Source: DASZHJ01 sp035517495
GTDB taxonomy: Bacteria > Pseudomonadota > Alphaproteobacteria > ATCC43930 > CGMCC-115725
Reading direction: 5' to 3'
DNA length: 64,000 nucleotides
Assembly: GCA_035517495.1 (NCBI GenBank)
Contig: DATIYT010000043.1
Span: 1 to 64,000, forward strand
The notes under the pieces were generated by a model that worked only from the letters and a program-made list of their open reading frames with translations, had not been told where the DNA came from and ran no database searches. A program made the position numbers and the translations under genes. The stretch's first letter is position 1. Each line of letters opens with the position of its first letter. Positions 1 through 8,255 of this stretch are shown here, piece by piece.

Positions 1-970
1 GATGAAGGATTGCTCCTAATCGGGCGTGTCTCAGACGCTCAGAGTGGTTGGTTAGGTTCAGAGCGTCCTCTTATCCGGAGCTACCGGTACTAACCAGGAC
101 CACCTAACGATACCGAGCCACCGACCTGTTCTACCGGCGACTTTACAGCCGCGAGTCACTCAGCGTGTACAGCGTCCGCGACCCTCACGAGATCGCAGTT
201 AGCCGCATAGAGACCAAGTCCAGGTTTGGAGTGATTATTGAGGTGTCGTCCCCTTTCTGGCCAATCACTACTCTGGCCATCTCCATGACGAGTGGAGCCG
301 TTGGGCTCTCGCCCTTTGCCGATCCTTTGAGTCCCTCGGGACCTGCCAGTCTCGGTCGGCTTGAGCGTAGCGCGGTCCACGTGATCAGCAACTCGAAAAT
401 CCAGCGAGACGAAAGAAAGTGGTGGATAACTTGTCTCCGTGGAAGCCGACCATCGAACTCACCCAAAATCGCGCGGCTCCTTTGCGGTTGGTGACTGGTG
501 CGCGGCACGTCGCTCGCTTCGCTGTCGTGCCTCGAGGTGCTTCCGGTTAGAGCGTATCCACAACGGTCACCGCAGCCGCATTATTGAGGCAAGGTCGGCG
601 AGCTGCTGCTGAGTTTGGTCGAATAACAATCGCGGTTCGCGGCTAAACGAATTGCTCACTCGCAGCACCTATTTTCCGACCGAATTTTGCATCACCTCGG
701 CGTTGCTTAGGGACGCAAGGGCGGAATGCTGAAGCCTGTGGGTGGTTGTCCGGATTTGCGCAGTTCGTGCATTTTCGGACTCAAGCCCGAGTGATCACCA
801 ACTTGCGAGACGTGCCACAAGCGGTAATTCGAGCGCTTCGCCGAAGGGAGCTTGCTTTTGCTTTGCTCGGTCTGAAGGCTTGACCGCGTTGCGCTCGCAG
901 TGGAACTCTCGGCGAGACGGGTCGAGACCTTCGGCCTGACACGGATCGCATCGCTCCTCGGAGAACCACT
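1..970. other. Gene-poor leader region, no supported gene
   Basis: No reading frame here has a recognisable family, a good ribosome binding site or codon use like the downstream genes. Open frames on both strands between about 150 and 1100 overlap each other and look like chance frames. The segment near 36-120 contains a short inverted pair (gttaggt...acctaac) and the string ccggtactaa, which superficially recalls the 3' end of 23S rRNA, but no further rRNA similarity is visible. It reads as decayed or intergenic accessory DNA. Confidence 0.5.
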
Positions 971-1396
971 ATGGCGCGGGATTTCACAAAAGAAGACAGC
1001 AACAAATCGCTCGTTCGGGCGAGCTTCGATCGTTGGAAAAGTGGATCGGGTGGTCCGTTTGAGCTTCTGGCCGCTGATGTGGAATGGACCATTGTTGGCT
1101 CATCCCCCTTGGCCAAGACTTATAAAAGCAAGAAGGAGTTCGTTGACGAGGTGATTGATCCGTTTAATGCTCGCATGTCTAAACCACTCGTTCCCACTAT
1201 CCGCGGCATCTACGCTGATGGCGATATGGTCATCACTTTGTTCGATGCTGAAGCGACGGTGAGTGACGGCAAACCCTACCGCAATACGTACACGTGGTAC
1301 TTTCAAATGAGGGACACAAAAGTCATCAAAGCAATCGCGTTCTTCGACAACAGGCATTTCGACGAATTCTGGAACCGCGTGTCTCCGAAACCTTGA
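971..1396 (+). CDS. NTF2-like (SnoaL / ketosteroid isomerase-type) protein
   Basis: This 141-residue protein has the size and pattern of single-domain NTF2-like proteins. It has an N-terminal helix (residues 12-22), a buried DVEWTIVG strand, a helix containing KSKKEFVDEV, then strands with GIYADGDMVI and RNTYTWYFQ and a C-terminal segment with IKAIAFFDN. Family members are cone-shaped dimers binding small hydrophobic ligands, some acting as isomerases or dehydratases; the substrate cannot be told. The ATG is preceded by a ggaga element. It stands alone, with decayed sequence on both sides. Family assignment is fairly secure; enzymatic activity is not shown. Confidence 0.75.
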   Translation: MARDFTKEDSNKSLVRASFDRWKSGSGGPFELLAADVEWTIVGSSPLAKTYKSKKEFVDEVIDPFNARMSKPLVPTIRGIYADGDMVITLFDAEATVSDGKPYRNTYTWYFQMRDTKVIKAIAFFDNRHFDEFWNRVSPKP

Positions 1397-1479
1397 AAGA
1401 GTGGATTGGCTCTTTTGCTATTGGCAGTCGTTAACATCCGTAATGCCTCGAACCTCACGCTCACGATGGTCCGCCAGCA

Positions 1480-1692
1480 CCGCCGAGCCGACTAGCCCAA
1501 CGGGCTTCTGCTCGGGGTCGCGAACTGCCCTCGGCGTGATATCCGGATAGAGTCCGCTCTTCCCCTCTGCCGGTGACGGTGTTGGCCGCTCCATCGTCTG
1601 GCGTGCGCAGGTGCCGCTCACGATAGGCCGCGAGCGCGGCTCGGTACGCGGGCTGATTCGGATTTACCAGCTTGCCTCTACGGCGGACAGTG
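1480..1692 (-). pseudogene. Remnant of a small conserved alphaproteobacterial ORF
   Basis: One minus-strand frame reads AYRAALAAYRERHLRTPDD. This closely matches AYQAALAAYRERYSRALDD in the ORF that starts at 58496. The frame here has no convincing start codon and, after the DD, runs into sequence with no similarity to the intact copy, so it looks like a truncated or frameshifted remnant. The whole 1397-1709 interval contains nothing else that I can support. The function of the family is unknown to me. Confidence 0.4.
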
Positions 1693-1709
1693 ACGGGCGG
1701 CTTCGGAAG

Positions 1710-2192
1710 CTAGTCGTCTTTCCGCAATAACTTCTTCGCCAGGAAGATCGTCAGTGCTGCGATCATGACGGCCACCGCAATCCCTAGCTGGAGCAGGTCA
1801 AGGTCTCCAGCTCGCGCCACCGCCTCTCGCAGAAAAAGGATCGCAAGCACCGCGACCACCACGCTCAACAGGTGCTCCTTGAGGTCCTCGAGATCGTGGA
1901 TCTCGAGCCACCGCGGCAAGGGCACGGTATCGTCGATGAATAGCACGTAAAGACCCAAGCTAATAATGTACGCGACGATGGCGATCAGGAACACGTCGAG
2001 GGCTTCGACCAGCCCTACGGCAAGGACCTTAGCCGCCTTCGGCGAGATCGCGGACCCCTCCCGAATGACGTCGAACACGGCCTCGGCAACGACGATAGCC
2101 TCATAGACAATCAGCGCGACCGAAGCGACGAACGTGCCGACAACGGCGATGAATATGATGTACCGGCTGGAGGCCATTACGAGGCGCAACAT
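1710..2192 (-). CDS. YqhA / UPF0114 family membrane protein
   Basis: The protein has 160 residues from the chosen ATG at 2192, which has a strong aaggagg ribosome binding site. The same frame is open upstream to 2372, but that part is not family-like. It has an N-terminal SSRYIIFIAVVGTF membrane segment, a second one around AVGLVEALDVFLIAIVAY, a loop with PLPRWLEIHDLEDLKEHL, and two further hydrophobic segments before a KKLLRKDD tail. This layout matches the YqhA family of inner-membrane proteins, whose physiological role is poorly known. It is monocistronic here. Confidence 0.8.
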   Translation of the reverse strand: MLRLVMASSRYIIFIAVVGTFVASVALIVYEAIVVAEAVFDVIREGSAISPKAAKVLAVGLVEALDVFLIAIVAYIISLGLYVLFIDDTVPLPRWLEIHDLEDLKEHLLSVVVAVLAILFLREAVARAGDLDLLQLGIAVAVMIAALTIFLAKKLLRKDD

Positions 2193-2379
2193 CAATCGGG
2201 GCCTCCTTCTGCAAAGGCACTCGTTAGAGCGCCCAGCGAGAGAATGCTGCCCCCCAACTCGGTGTGCAACCTGAAATCTAATATTTGCGGGTCTGTTAGC
2301 ACGCAGGACGAAAGTAGCGACCCGGCCCGCCCGTTTGGTCTTCAATGACCGCATGCGGTTCAAGTACACCATCTCCGAC

Positions 2380-2581
2380 CTAGCGCCCGATCGTTTATGC
2401 CGGGATCGCCTGCTCGCGCGGTCGGCAGGGAGCGTATCGGCGCGAGACGCTGACTGCGCGCTTCGGTGACGAGATGGCGCTGCCCGACGTGCTGATCGCG
2501 CTTACGGCCTGCGCGCGGCGGCGTGACTTCTCGCACCCCTGCGGCGCGGTCTATGTTAACCCGCCGGGCGCGGCATCCTGA
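2380..2581 (+). CDS. Small conserved-looking ORF, 5' end unclear
   Basis: The frame is open from the TAG near 2378 and ends at 2579-2581. The only ATG within it is at 2474, giving 35 residues (DVLIALTACARRR, then HPCGAVYV). The region upstream of that ATG also reads as plausible protein (GRQGAYRRETLTARFG). Its stop overlaps the next start as TGATG, the usual sign of translational coupling. The spaced Cys residues may be a degenerate zinc-binding motif; that is inference. It may be a fragment of a longer gene. Confidence 0.35.
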
Positions 2582-4572
2582 TGCCCGACGACGCCGACCA
2601 GCCCACGCCCGAAGAGATCGCCGACATCGCCGCGGTGGTGGCGCGGCTGGCCCGCGGGCGCTGCGAGTGGTTCGACGCGGATGCGGCAGCAGACCGATTG
2701 CGGAGGCTGCATGCAGCAATGTTGGTCGGGCAATGAAGCGTTCCAATTTGCAGTTAGCTTCTCAAACCCATCAGCGCTCCAGTCTTCGCTGCCGACACCA
2801 TGATGGACAAAGAAAAGACCATCGGCGTCGTATTTAGCCTTCGCTGCTCGCAACCGCGGATAATTTGAGCCCCAATAAGCGCGCTGCCACTCCTTCTCGA
2901 AATAGTCGCTTTCAGAAAGGTAAGCGCCGGGGGGGAGGTCCAGTTTGCGTAACTCGTCCATCGCATTCCTGACCGAAGCACCATCGTTGCGCGCCTCGGC
3001 CAAATTGGGCTCGTGACCTGGAATGCCGGGATAGGCGGGAGGTCCGAAAGCGCCGATTATTGCGAGTGCGAAGGCGTCCAGGACCGTCGGGTTGGTCGCG
3101 GTGTCGCGCGACGCCGTGATAGCTTCGGGCGGTGCGCCGGCGAGGCCCTTGTTGAATTGCAGCACCGTCGTCCAATGCCGGCTTGCGGCGAATAGAGCAT
3201 CGGCGAGACGGCTCTGTTGAGCAGGTTCAAGCAATGAGGAGGGCAGCCACGTCGATATGTAGCCGTGCCAAAAGGCGCCGATCTGGTCGTGGTCGCCATT
3301 CCACGAGAAATCGTCTGGTGCCGCCCCCGGCCTCGGATCGCTAATGATCGCACCAGGCGCATGCACCTTTAAATATTCCGCGTCCCAAAAATTGCGTGCC
3401 GGCGCGGCGATAATAAGCGGCGTACCGGAGAGCCGGTAATCCTGTGGCGACGCCCTAACCCAGTCGAAGAAGGGCTGCCACACCGCTTGCGCCGCTGCCC
3501 TGTCGAGGCCGCGCGAAACGAGCGAAAACGACAGCGTATCGTCGCGCCGAAGCCAGATACTTTCGCCCCAATGCGGGTTAAATAGCTTCTCGGCATAGAA
3601 CTGGACAAAGGCCAGGATCAGGTCGCGGTACGCTTCGCCCGACATGGCTTTCACAGAAAAGAACACTCCGCCTGCCCAATCCGCCAAGTCATGCGTCTTA
3701 AGGGTCAGTCGGGTGACGACGCCGAAGCTGCCTCCGCCCCCGCCCTTGAGCGCCCAGAACAACTCTGGCTCGCTGCACGCATTGGCGATCCGCACCTTCC
3801 CATCGGCAGTCACCACCTCCGCCTCCAGAAGCGAGGCGGCTGCCGTCCCATAGTTCTTCGAGAAACTGCCAAACCCGCCACTCTGGATGAGGCCCGCAAC
3901 CCCGACCGTGGTGCAACCGCCGCCTTGCACGTAGCGACCAGCCTTCGTCGTTACCGCGTCGTAGACATGCAGCCAGATTGCCCCAGCGCCGATCGACACC
4001 GCCGCCTGTGGCGGCGTCGTGCAACCTTGCGGGACAAATTGGTCGTGCAGCGAGATGTCGCTGATCGCGCGCGTCCAGATCAGCAGGGAGTCCGGCGCAT
4101 TGGACGTGCCGAGATAGGAGTGCCCGCCGCCTTTGATGACCAGTCGCAGATTGTGGTCGCGAGCGAAATTGACCGCAGCGACGACGTCCTCGGTTTTCTT
4201 GGCAGCGACCGCGTAAATGCTTGGCGCAAACATCCAGGCGTCGACCCAGCCGGTGCTCTGCGTCGCGCCCGGTTGGTCACCAATAAAGAACGGGTTGCGT
4301 AACGCCTTCATGACATCGCGACAAGCGTCGCTCTCAGGGCCGTCGCGACAAACGGTAAGGGGTGATTCTACCCTCATGAGACGGCCGTCGATCTTTTGAT
4401 TGAGCGCTTCCCATTGGGCGGGACTGGGCCAAAGTGGATCGCCTGGCCGAAAGCGGCGCTTAGATTTGGCCACGGGGTCCGCGGCAGCAATCGCTGGCGC
4501 AGGGCCATGCGATAGCGTCCCTCCGAAGAGGGAGATCGCTACGCTCTGCTTAAGGAGAGTTCTCCGGTTCAT
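2551..4572 (-). CDS. Tat-exported FAD-dependent oxidase, berberine bridge enzyme type
   Basis: The start at 4572 gives MNRRTLLKQSVAISLFGG, a twin-arginine signal, so the protein is probably exported folded. An FAD_binding_4 domain follows. The conserved GGGHSYLG carries the His, and GGGCTTVG carries the Cys, that in this family can attach FAD bicovalently. The C-terminal BBE domain ends with the typical AKYDADGLFFVHHGVGSEDW. Such enzymes oxidise alcohols, sugars or alkaloids with O2; the substrate is unknown. The frame then continues about 60 residues of non-family sequence (rich in Arg, Gly, His) antisense to the small ORF at 2581-2736, suggesting that the native stop was lost at a junction near 2740. 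Confidence 0.85.
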   Translation of the reverse strand: MNRRTLLKQSVAISLFGGTLSHGPAPAIAAADPVAKSKRRFRPGDPLWPSPAQWEALNQKIDGRLMRVESPLTVCRDGPESDACRDVMKALRNPFFIGDQPGATQSTGWVDAWMFAPSIYAVAAKKTEDVVAAVNFARDHNLRLVIKGGGHSYLGTSNAPDSLLIWTRAISDISLHDQFVPQGCTTPPQAAVSIGAGAIWLHVYDAVTTKAGRYVQGGGCTTVGVAGLIQSGGFGSFSKNYGTAAASLLEAEVVTADGKVRIANACSEPELFWALKGGGGGSFGVVTRLTLKTHDLADWAGGVFFSVKAMSGEAYRDLILAFVQFYAEKLFNPHWGESIWLRRDDTLSFSLVSRGLDRAAAQAVWQPFFDWVRASPQDYRLSGTPLIIAAPARNFWDAEYLKVHAPGAIISDPRPGAAPDDFSWNGDHDQIGAFWHGYISTWLPSSLLEPAQQSRLADALFAASRHWTTVLQFNKGLAGAPPEAITASRDTATNPTVLDAFALAIIGAFGPPAYPGIPGHEPNLAEARNDGASVRNAMDELRKLDLPPGAYLSESDYFEKEWQRAYWGSNYPRLRAAKAKYDADGLFFVHHGVGSEDWSADGFEKLTANWNASLPDQHCCMQPPQSVCCRIRVEPLAAPAGQPRHHRGDVGDLFGRGLVGVVGHQDAAPGGLT
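2581..2736 (+). CDS. 51-residue conserved mini-protein (VVARLARG...WFD motif)
   Basis: The translation contains EEIADIAAVVARLARGRCEW followed by FDADAAADRL. It is clearly related to the N-terminal part of the ORF starting at 57477 (QEMEAIATVVARLVRGRGKW, then FDPEATAVRF). It is too short for most gene finders but is supported by that second copy and by coupling to the preceding frame. It lies antisense to the read-through 3' end of the flavoprotein gene at 2551-4572. Function is unknown; the conserved core predicts a single amphipathic helix followed by a WFD motif. Confidence 0.5.
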   Translation: MPDDADQPTPEEIADIAAVVARLARGRCEWFDADAAADRLRRLHAAMLVGQ

Positions 4573-4639
4573 TCTGCACGCGTCTCCGTATTGCGCAAAA
4601 TGCACAGTAGGTCATGTGCTCCACCAATGTGCCTCCGAA

Positions 4640-4762
4640 TTGAAGGCGCGCCTTGTCGGCGTATCCAGGGCGCGCTTGTCCAGTTTTGCTACCAGTCTGC
4701 TACCAGGGTCGATATTTAAGGACAGCATCCGCTAGCAATGTGCTCGTAACTCTTTGATTTAT
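4640..4762. repeat. tRNA-Lys 3' flank with tandem tgctaccag repeats
   Basis: Just downstream of tRNA-Lys (in its direction of transcription) the plus strand holds two copies of tgctaccag separated by two bases, followed by AT-richer sequence. Repeated short elements beside a tRNA 3' end are a common layout where integrative elements insert. No second copy of the tRNA 3' end and no integrase were found in the window, so this is only suggestive. Confidence 0.3.
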
Positions 4763-4838
4763 TGGTGAGCCCGCCGGGACTCGAACCCGGGACCTACTGA
4801 TTAAAAGTCAGTTGCTCTACCACCTGAGCTACGGGCTC
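4763..4838 (-). tRNA. tRNA-Lys (TTT)
   Basis: The cloverleaf is complete on the minus strand. It has acceptor GAGCCCG pairing with CGGGCTC, discriminator A and an encoded CCA at 4765-4763. The D arm contains GCTCAGGTGGTAGAGC, the anticodon stem-loop is CTGACTTTTAATCAG with anticodon TTT, and the T arm contains GGTTCGAGTCC. It is transcribed away from dapA, which begins 155 bp to the right. Confidence 0.95.
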
Positions 4839-4993
4839 GCGCGGCGCTTGATCGCGGGGAGGCGCAAGGGGAGCGGGACAATAGTCGGAACGCGACGCGG
4901 GGGTCAAATCCCGGCGCTGTTGCCGCGGCGGAAGCGGAGCGATATGGTCGGCACACCCGGCATCGGTGCCGGGGCTTGCCCGGAGGGGATCCG

Positions 4994-5869
4994 ATGTTCA
5001 AGGGCTCCATTGTCGCGCTGATCACGCCGTTCCGAAATGGCTCGCTCGACGAGAAGGGGTTCCAGGCCTTTGTCGATTGGCAGATCGCACAAGGCACCAA
5101 GGCGCTGGTGCCCTGCGGCACCACCGGTGAATCGCCAACCCTGAGCCATGACGAGCACAAGCGGGTGGTGGAGCTTTGCATCGAGGTGGCGAAGGGGCGC
5201 CGGCCCGTGATTGCCGGCACCGGCTCCAACTCCACCGAAGAGGCGATCGACTTGACGCGCCATGCCAAAGAGGCCGGCGCCGATGCCGCGCTGATCGTCA
5301 ATCCCTACTACAACCGCCCGACCCAGGAAGGGCTCTACCAGCATTTCAAGGCGATCCATGACGCGGTTGACTTGCCGATCATCATCTACAACATTCCCGG
5401 CCGCACCGCCGTGGACATGAGCGTCGCCACCATGGCGCGTCTCGCCAAGCTGCCGAATGTGGTTGGCGTCAAGGACGCAACCAATGATCTGGTGCGTCCG
5501 GCGCGCACCCGCGAGGCGATCGGCGCCAAATTCTGCATGCTGTCGGGCGAGGATCACACGGCGCTCGCGTTCCGGGTCCAGGGCGGCGACGGCTGCATAT
5601 CGGTCACCGCCAACGTGGCACCGCGCGCTTGCGCCGAAATGCACGAGAACTGGGACAAGGGCGCGGTGGAGCGCGCGATGGAGACCAATCGGCGCCTGCT
5701 GCCGCTCCATGACGCGCTTTTCGCCGAGACCAGTCCCGCGCCGGTGAAATACGCGGCACACCTGCTCGGCAAGTGCACCGCCGAGGTACGGCTGCCGTTG
5801 GTCATGCCGATGCCGGAGACGCAGGAAAAGGTGCGCCAAGCGCTGCGCCACGCCGGCGTGTTGAACTGA
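4994..5869 (+). CDS. dapA: 4-hydroxy-tetrahydrodipicolinate synthase
   Basis: DapA condenses pyruvate with aspartate semialdehyde in the first committed step of lysine and diaminopimelate synthesis. The 291-residue protein has the TIM-barrel landmarks. CGTTGESPTL is at 41-50, Tyr106 lies in NPYYNRP, the proton-relay Tyr132 and Arg137 lie in YNIPGR, and the Schiff-base Lys160 lies in VGVKDAT. The ATG at 4994 is preceded by ggagg at good spacing; an upstream in-frame start at 4976 would overlap that site and is less likely. smpB follows after 10 bp, so the two are probably co-transcribed. Confidence 0.97.
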   Translation: MFKGSIVALITPFRNGSLDEKGFQAFVDWQIAQGTKALVPCGTTGESPTLSHDEHKRVVELCIEVAKGRRPVIAGTGSNSTEEAIDLTRHAKEAGADAALIVNPYYNRPTQEGLYQHFKAIHDAVDLPIIIYNIPGRTAVDMSVATMARLAKLPNVVGVKDATNDLVRPARTREAIGAKFCMLSGEDHTALAFRVQGGDGCISVTANVAPRACAEMHENWDKGAVERAMETNRRLLPLHDALFAETSPAPVKYAAHLLGKCTAEVRLPLVMPMPETQEKVRQALRHAGVLN

Positions 5870-5879
5870 TCCGGGGGTC

Positions 5880-6341
5880 ATGGCGCGCGAGACCGATCAC
5901 TATATCGCGCAGAACCGGCGAGCGCGGCACGACTACCTGATCGAGGACACGATCGAAGCGGGGCTGGTGCTCGCGGGCACCGAGGTCAAGACATTGCGCA
6001 AGGGCGGCGTCAGCATCAACGAGGCCTTCGCGGCCGAGCGCGAAGGCGCGCTCTATCTCATGAACGCCAACATCCCCGTCTACGCGGCCTCGCGATTCAA
6101 TCACGAACCGCGCCGGCCCCGGAAGCTGCTGCTGCACAGAAAGGAATTGAACCGTCTGATCGGTGCGGTGACGCGCGAGCACATGACCCTGGTGCCGCTC
6201 GGGCTCTACTTCAACAAGCGCGGTATCGCCAAGGTGGCGCTCGGCCTCGCCAAGGGAAAACGCAAGGCGGACAAGCGGCAGGCAGAGAAGGAACGCGACT
6301 GGCAGCGCGCCAAGGGCCGCATCATGCGGGCGAGGGGTTGA
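5880..6341 (+). CDS. smpB: SsrA-binding protein SmpB
   Basis: SmpB binds tmRNA and brings it to stalled ribosomes for trans-translation. The 153-residue product begins with the variable IAQNRRARHDYLIEDTIEAG region, then the signature GTEVKTLRKGGVSINEAF and LHRKELNRL. It ends with the basic tail (GKRKADKRQAEKERDWQRAKG) that becomes helical in the ribosome. Length and ends match the family. It lies directly behind dapA and ends 3 bp from the convergent uracil-DNA glycosylase gene. Confidence 0.97.
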   Translation: MARETDHYIAQNRRARHDYLIEDTIEAGLVLAGTEVKTLRKGGVSINEAFAAEREGALYLMNANIPVYAASRFNHEPRRPRKLLLHRKELNRLIGAVTREHMTLVPLGLYFNKRGIAKVALGLAKGKRKADKRQAEKERDWQRAKGRIMRARG

Positions 6342-6344
6342 AGG

Positions 6345-6980
6345 CTAGCGCTCAATTCCGTCCCTGATCGCGCGGATCACCGCCTCGAACATTTCGACCG
6401 TCAGCACGCCCGTGTTCGTGTTGTAGCGAGAGCAGTGGTAGCTGTCGGCGAGAGCGAGATTCTGACTCAGATCGTGCCGCGCCCCATGGGCGAATTTATA
6501 AAGCGATTTGCGCCGCTCGAGCGCCGTTAGAACAGCGCCGTGGGCGATGGCACCAAGCGCAAGGATGACCTTGAGCCGCGACATTGCCTCGATCTCCTCG
6601 GCGAGATAGCTGTTGCAGGATTTGATCTCCGCGATTTCGGGCTTGTTCTCGGGCGGAACGCATCGGACCGCGTTACTGACGCGGCAATCGATCAGCGCGA
6701 AGCCGTCATCGGCACGCGCGTCGTATCGCCCCCGCGCGAAGTCGAATTTGGCAAGCGTCCTATATAGAAGATCGCCCGCGAAATCGCCGGTGAAGGGACG
6801 CCCGGTCCGATTGGCGCCTTTTAGCCCGGGCGCCAATCCGACGATCAGCAACCGTGCATCGAACGCACCGAAGGAAGGCACCGGCGCATTGTGCCAATCG
6901 CCATGCAGACGGCGCTGCGTCAGGCGGAATTCGACCAAGCGTGGGCAACGATCGCAGTCGCGGCCAGGCCCTTGGCTCAC
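6345..6980 (-). CDS. Uracil-DNA glycosylase, family 5 (UDGb-like)
   Basis: The 211-residue protein has the family-5 glycosylase motif GLAPGLKGANRTGRPFTGD near residues 49-67. It has a second motif with YHCSRYNTNTG in place of the usual HPSxxNTxTG. The Cys pairs CDRC (9-12) and the VRC...KSC cysteines would ligate the 4Fe-4S cluster of this family. It removes uracil and related deaminated bases from DNA. The SYHCSRYN form of motif 2 is a mild departure from the common pattern. Its start overlaps the stop of the upstream NYN-domain gene by 4 nt, so the two are translationally coupled. Confidence 0.88.
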   Translation of the reverse strand: MSQGPGRDCDRCPRLVEFRLTQRRLHGDWHNAPVPSFGAFDARLLIVGLAPGLKGANRTGRPFTGDFAGDLLYRTLAKFDFARGRYDARADDGFALIDCRVSNAVRCVPPENKPEIAEIKSCNSYLAEEIEAMSRLKVILALGAIAHGAVLTALERRKSLYKFAHGARHDLSQNLALADSYHCSRYNTNTGVLTVEMFEAVIRAIRDGIER

Positions 6981-7555
6981 GGCTCCTCGTCGACCTGGTC
7001 CACCATGGCCGCCGCGCGATGGCTGTCATCGCGAACGCGCATCACCTGCGGCGCCAAATCCAGGAGGTCGATGAAGCGGTCGGCTTGCCGGCGCAGATCG
7101 TCGGCCACCATCGGGGGCTGCGAGCGTAGAGTCGAGACCACGCTGACGCGCACGCCTCTGCGCTGCACGGCCTCAACCAGGCGGCGGAAGTCACCGTCGC
7201 CCGAGAACAGCACCGCGTGGTCGAGGTACTGAGCCATCTCCAGCATGTCGATTGCAAGCTCGATATCCATGTTGCCCTTGATCTTGCGGCGCCCCATGGC
7301 GTCCGTGTACTCCTTCGTGGGCTTCGTCACCATGGTGTAGCCATTATAGTCGAGCCAATCCACCAGCGGCCGGAGCGGCGAATACTCCTGGTCCTCGATC
7401 ACGGCGGTATAATAGAAGGCGCGGATCAGCCGTCCCTTGGAGGCGAACATTTCGAGGAGACGCTTGTAGTCGATATCGAAGCCGAGGCCGCGCGCCGCCG
7501 CGTAAAGATTTGCCCCGTCGATGAAGAGGGCGATCCGTTCTTGCTCGTAAAACAT
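6977..7555 (-). CDS. NYN-domain (LabA/DUF88-like) putative RNase
   Basis: The 192-residue protein starts MFYEQERIALFIDGANLY, with the conserved Asp13-Gly-Ala-Asn of NYN/PIN-like nucleases. It has further acidic sites in KGNMDIELAIDML and the C-terminal FSGDGDFRRLV. These residues form the metal-dependent nuclease centre in the family, which usually acts on RNA. The start has no rival in-frame ATG. It is the first gene of a two-gene unit with the family-5 uracil-DNA glycosylase (ATGA overlap), an association seen in alphaproteobacteria next to folK/rpoZ. Confidence 0.85.
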   Translation of the reverse strand: MFYEQERIALFIDGANLYAAARGLGFDIDYKRLLEMFASKGRLIRAFYYTAVIEDQEYSPLRPLVDWLDYNGYTMVTKPTKEYTDAMGRRKIKGNMDIELAIDMLEMAQYLDHAVLFSGDGDFRRLVEAVQRRGVRVSVVSTLRSQPPMVADDLRRQADRFIDLLDLAPQVMRVRDDSHRAAAMVDQVDEEP

Positions 7556-7665
7556 GATGCAATGCTCCCTAATGTACCGGTGCCGGTAATAACGACTTTG
7601 GCATTTGCGGTTAAGCCGCTTGGTGCGTCAAGACTGACCACGGGGATTATTGGGATTATTTAGCG

Positions 7666-8172
7666 ATGATTTTGGTTGCACTGGGCGCGAACCTGTCCAG
7701 CCCCAAGTTTGGTGAGCCGCCCCTAAGCCTCGAAGCGGCGCTTTCGCTGTTGGAGACGGAGGAGGTGCGGGTGCTGCGGCGCTCGCGTTGGTACCGTTCG
7801 GCTCCAGTGCCGGTGTCAGACCAGCCCTGGTACGTGAATGGGGTAGCCGAGCTCGTGACCGCGCTTTCGCCCGCAGACTTGCTGGCGGCTTTGCACCGGA
7901 CCGAGGCGCGCTTCGGCCGGGTGCGCGGCGAGCGCAACGCCGCGCGCGTGCTCGATCTGGATATCATCGCCTATCACGACCAGCTCAGCGAGCCCGGGGA
8001 CCCGCCTCCCGAGCTGCCTCATCCGCGCATGCATGAGCGAGCCTTCGTGCTGGTGCCCTTGGCCGAGATCGTCCCCGGCTGGCGACATCCTCGATTGGGG
8101 CTAACGGTCGAGGAGATGGTTCGGGCGTTGCCTCGGGGGCAGGAAGCAACGGTGTTCAAAGGCGAAAGGTAG
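7666..8172 (+). CDS. folK: 6-hydroxymethyl-7,8-dihydropterin pyrophosphokinase
   Basis: FolK transfers pyrophosphate from ATP to 6-hydroxymethyl-dihydropterin in folate synthesis. The 168-residue product begins ILVALGANLSSP and contains SRWYRSAPV, DQPWYVNGVAEL and ARVLDLDIIAY with the two metal-binding Asp residues. It also has LPHPRMHERAFVLVPLAEI, all diagnostic of HPPK. The gene lies divergently from the NYN gene with about 110 bp between starts. No folP or folB is adjacent, so it is separated from the rest of the pathway here. Confidence 0.96.
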   Translation: MILVALGANLSSPKFGEPPLSLEAALSLLETEEVRVLRRSRWYRSAPVPVSDQPWYVNGVAELVTALSPADLLAALHRTEARFGRVRGERNAARVLDLDIIAYHDQLSEPGDPPPELPHPRMHERAFVLVPLAEIVPGWRHPRLGLTVEEMVRALPRGQEATVFKGER

Positions 8173-8255
8173 CCTTGCATTGATCTCGGGTTGCGAGAGC
8201 TGGGGCCCTCCCATATATTGAATAGGTAGGTGACAACTCCCGGAGTATCTGCGGC

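Noticed and set aside
36..120. Possible 3' end of 23S rRNA (ccggtactaa string)
   Set aside because: Only a short string matches; no helix or flanking rRNA sequence is present.
781..1116. Minus-strand ORF over the NTF2-like gene start
   Set aside because: Arg/Ser-rich shadow frame with no family signal.
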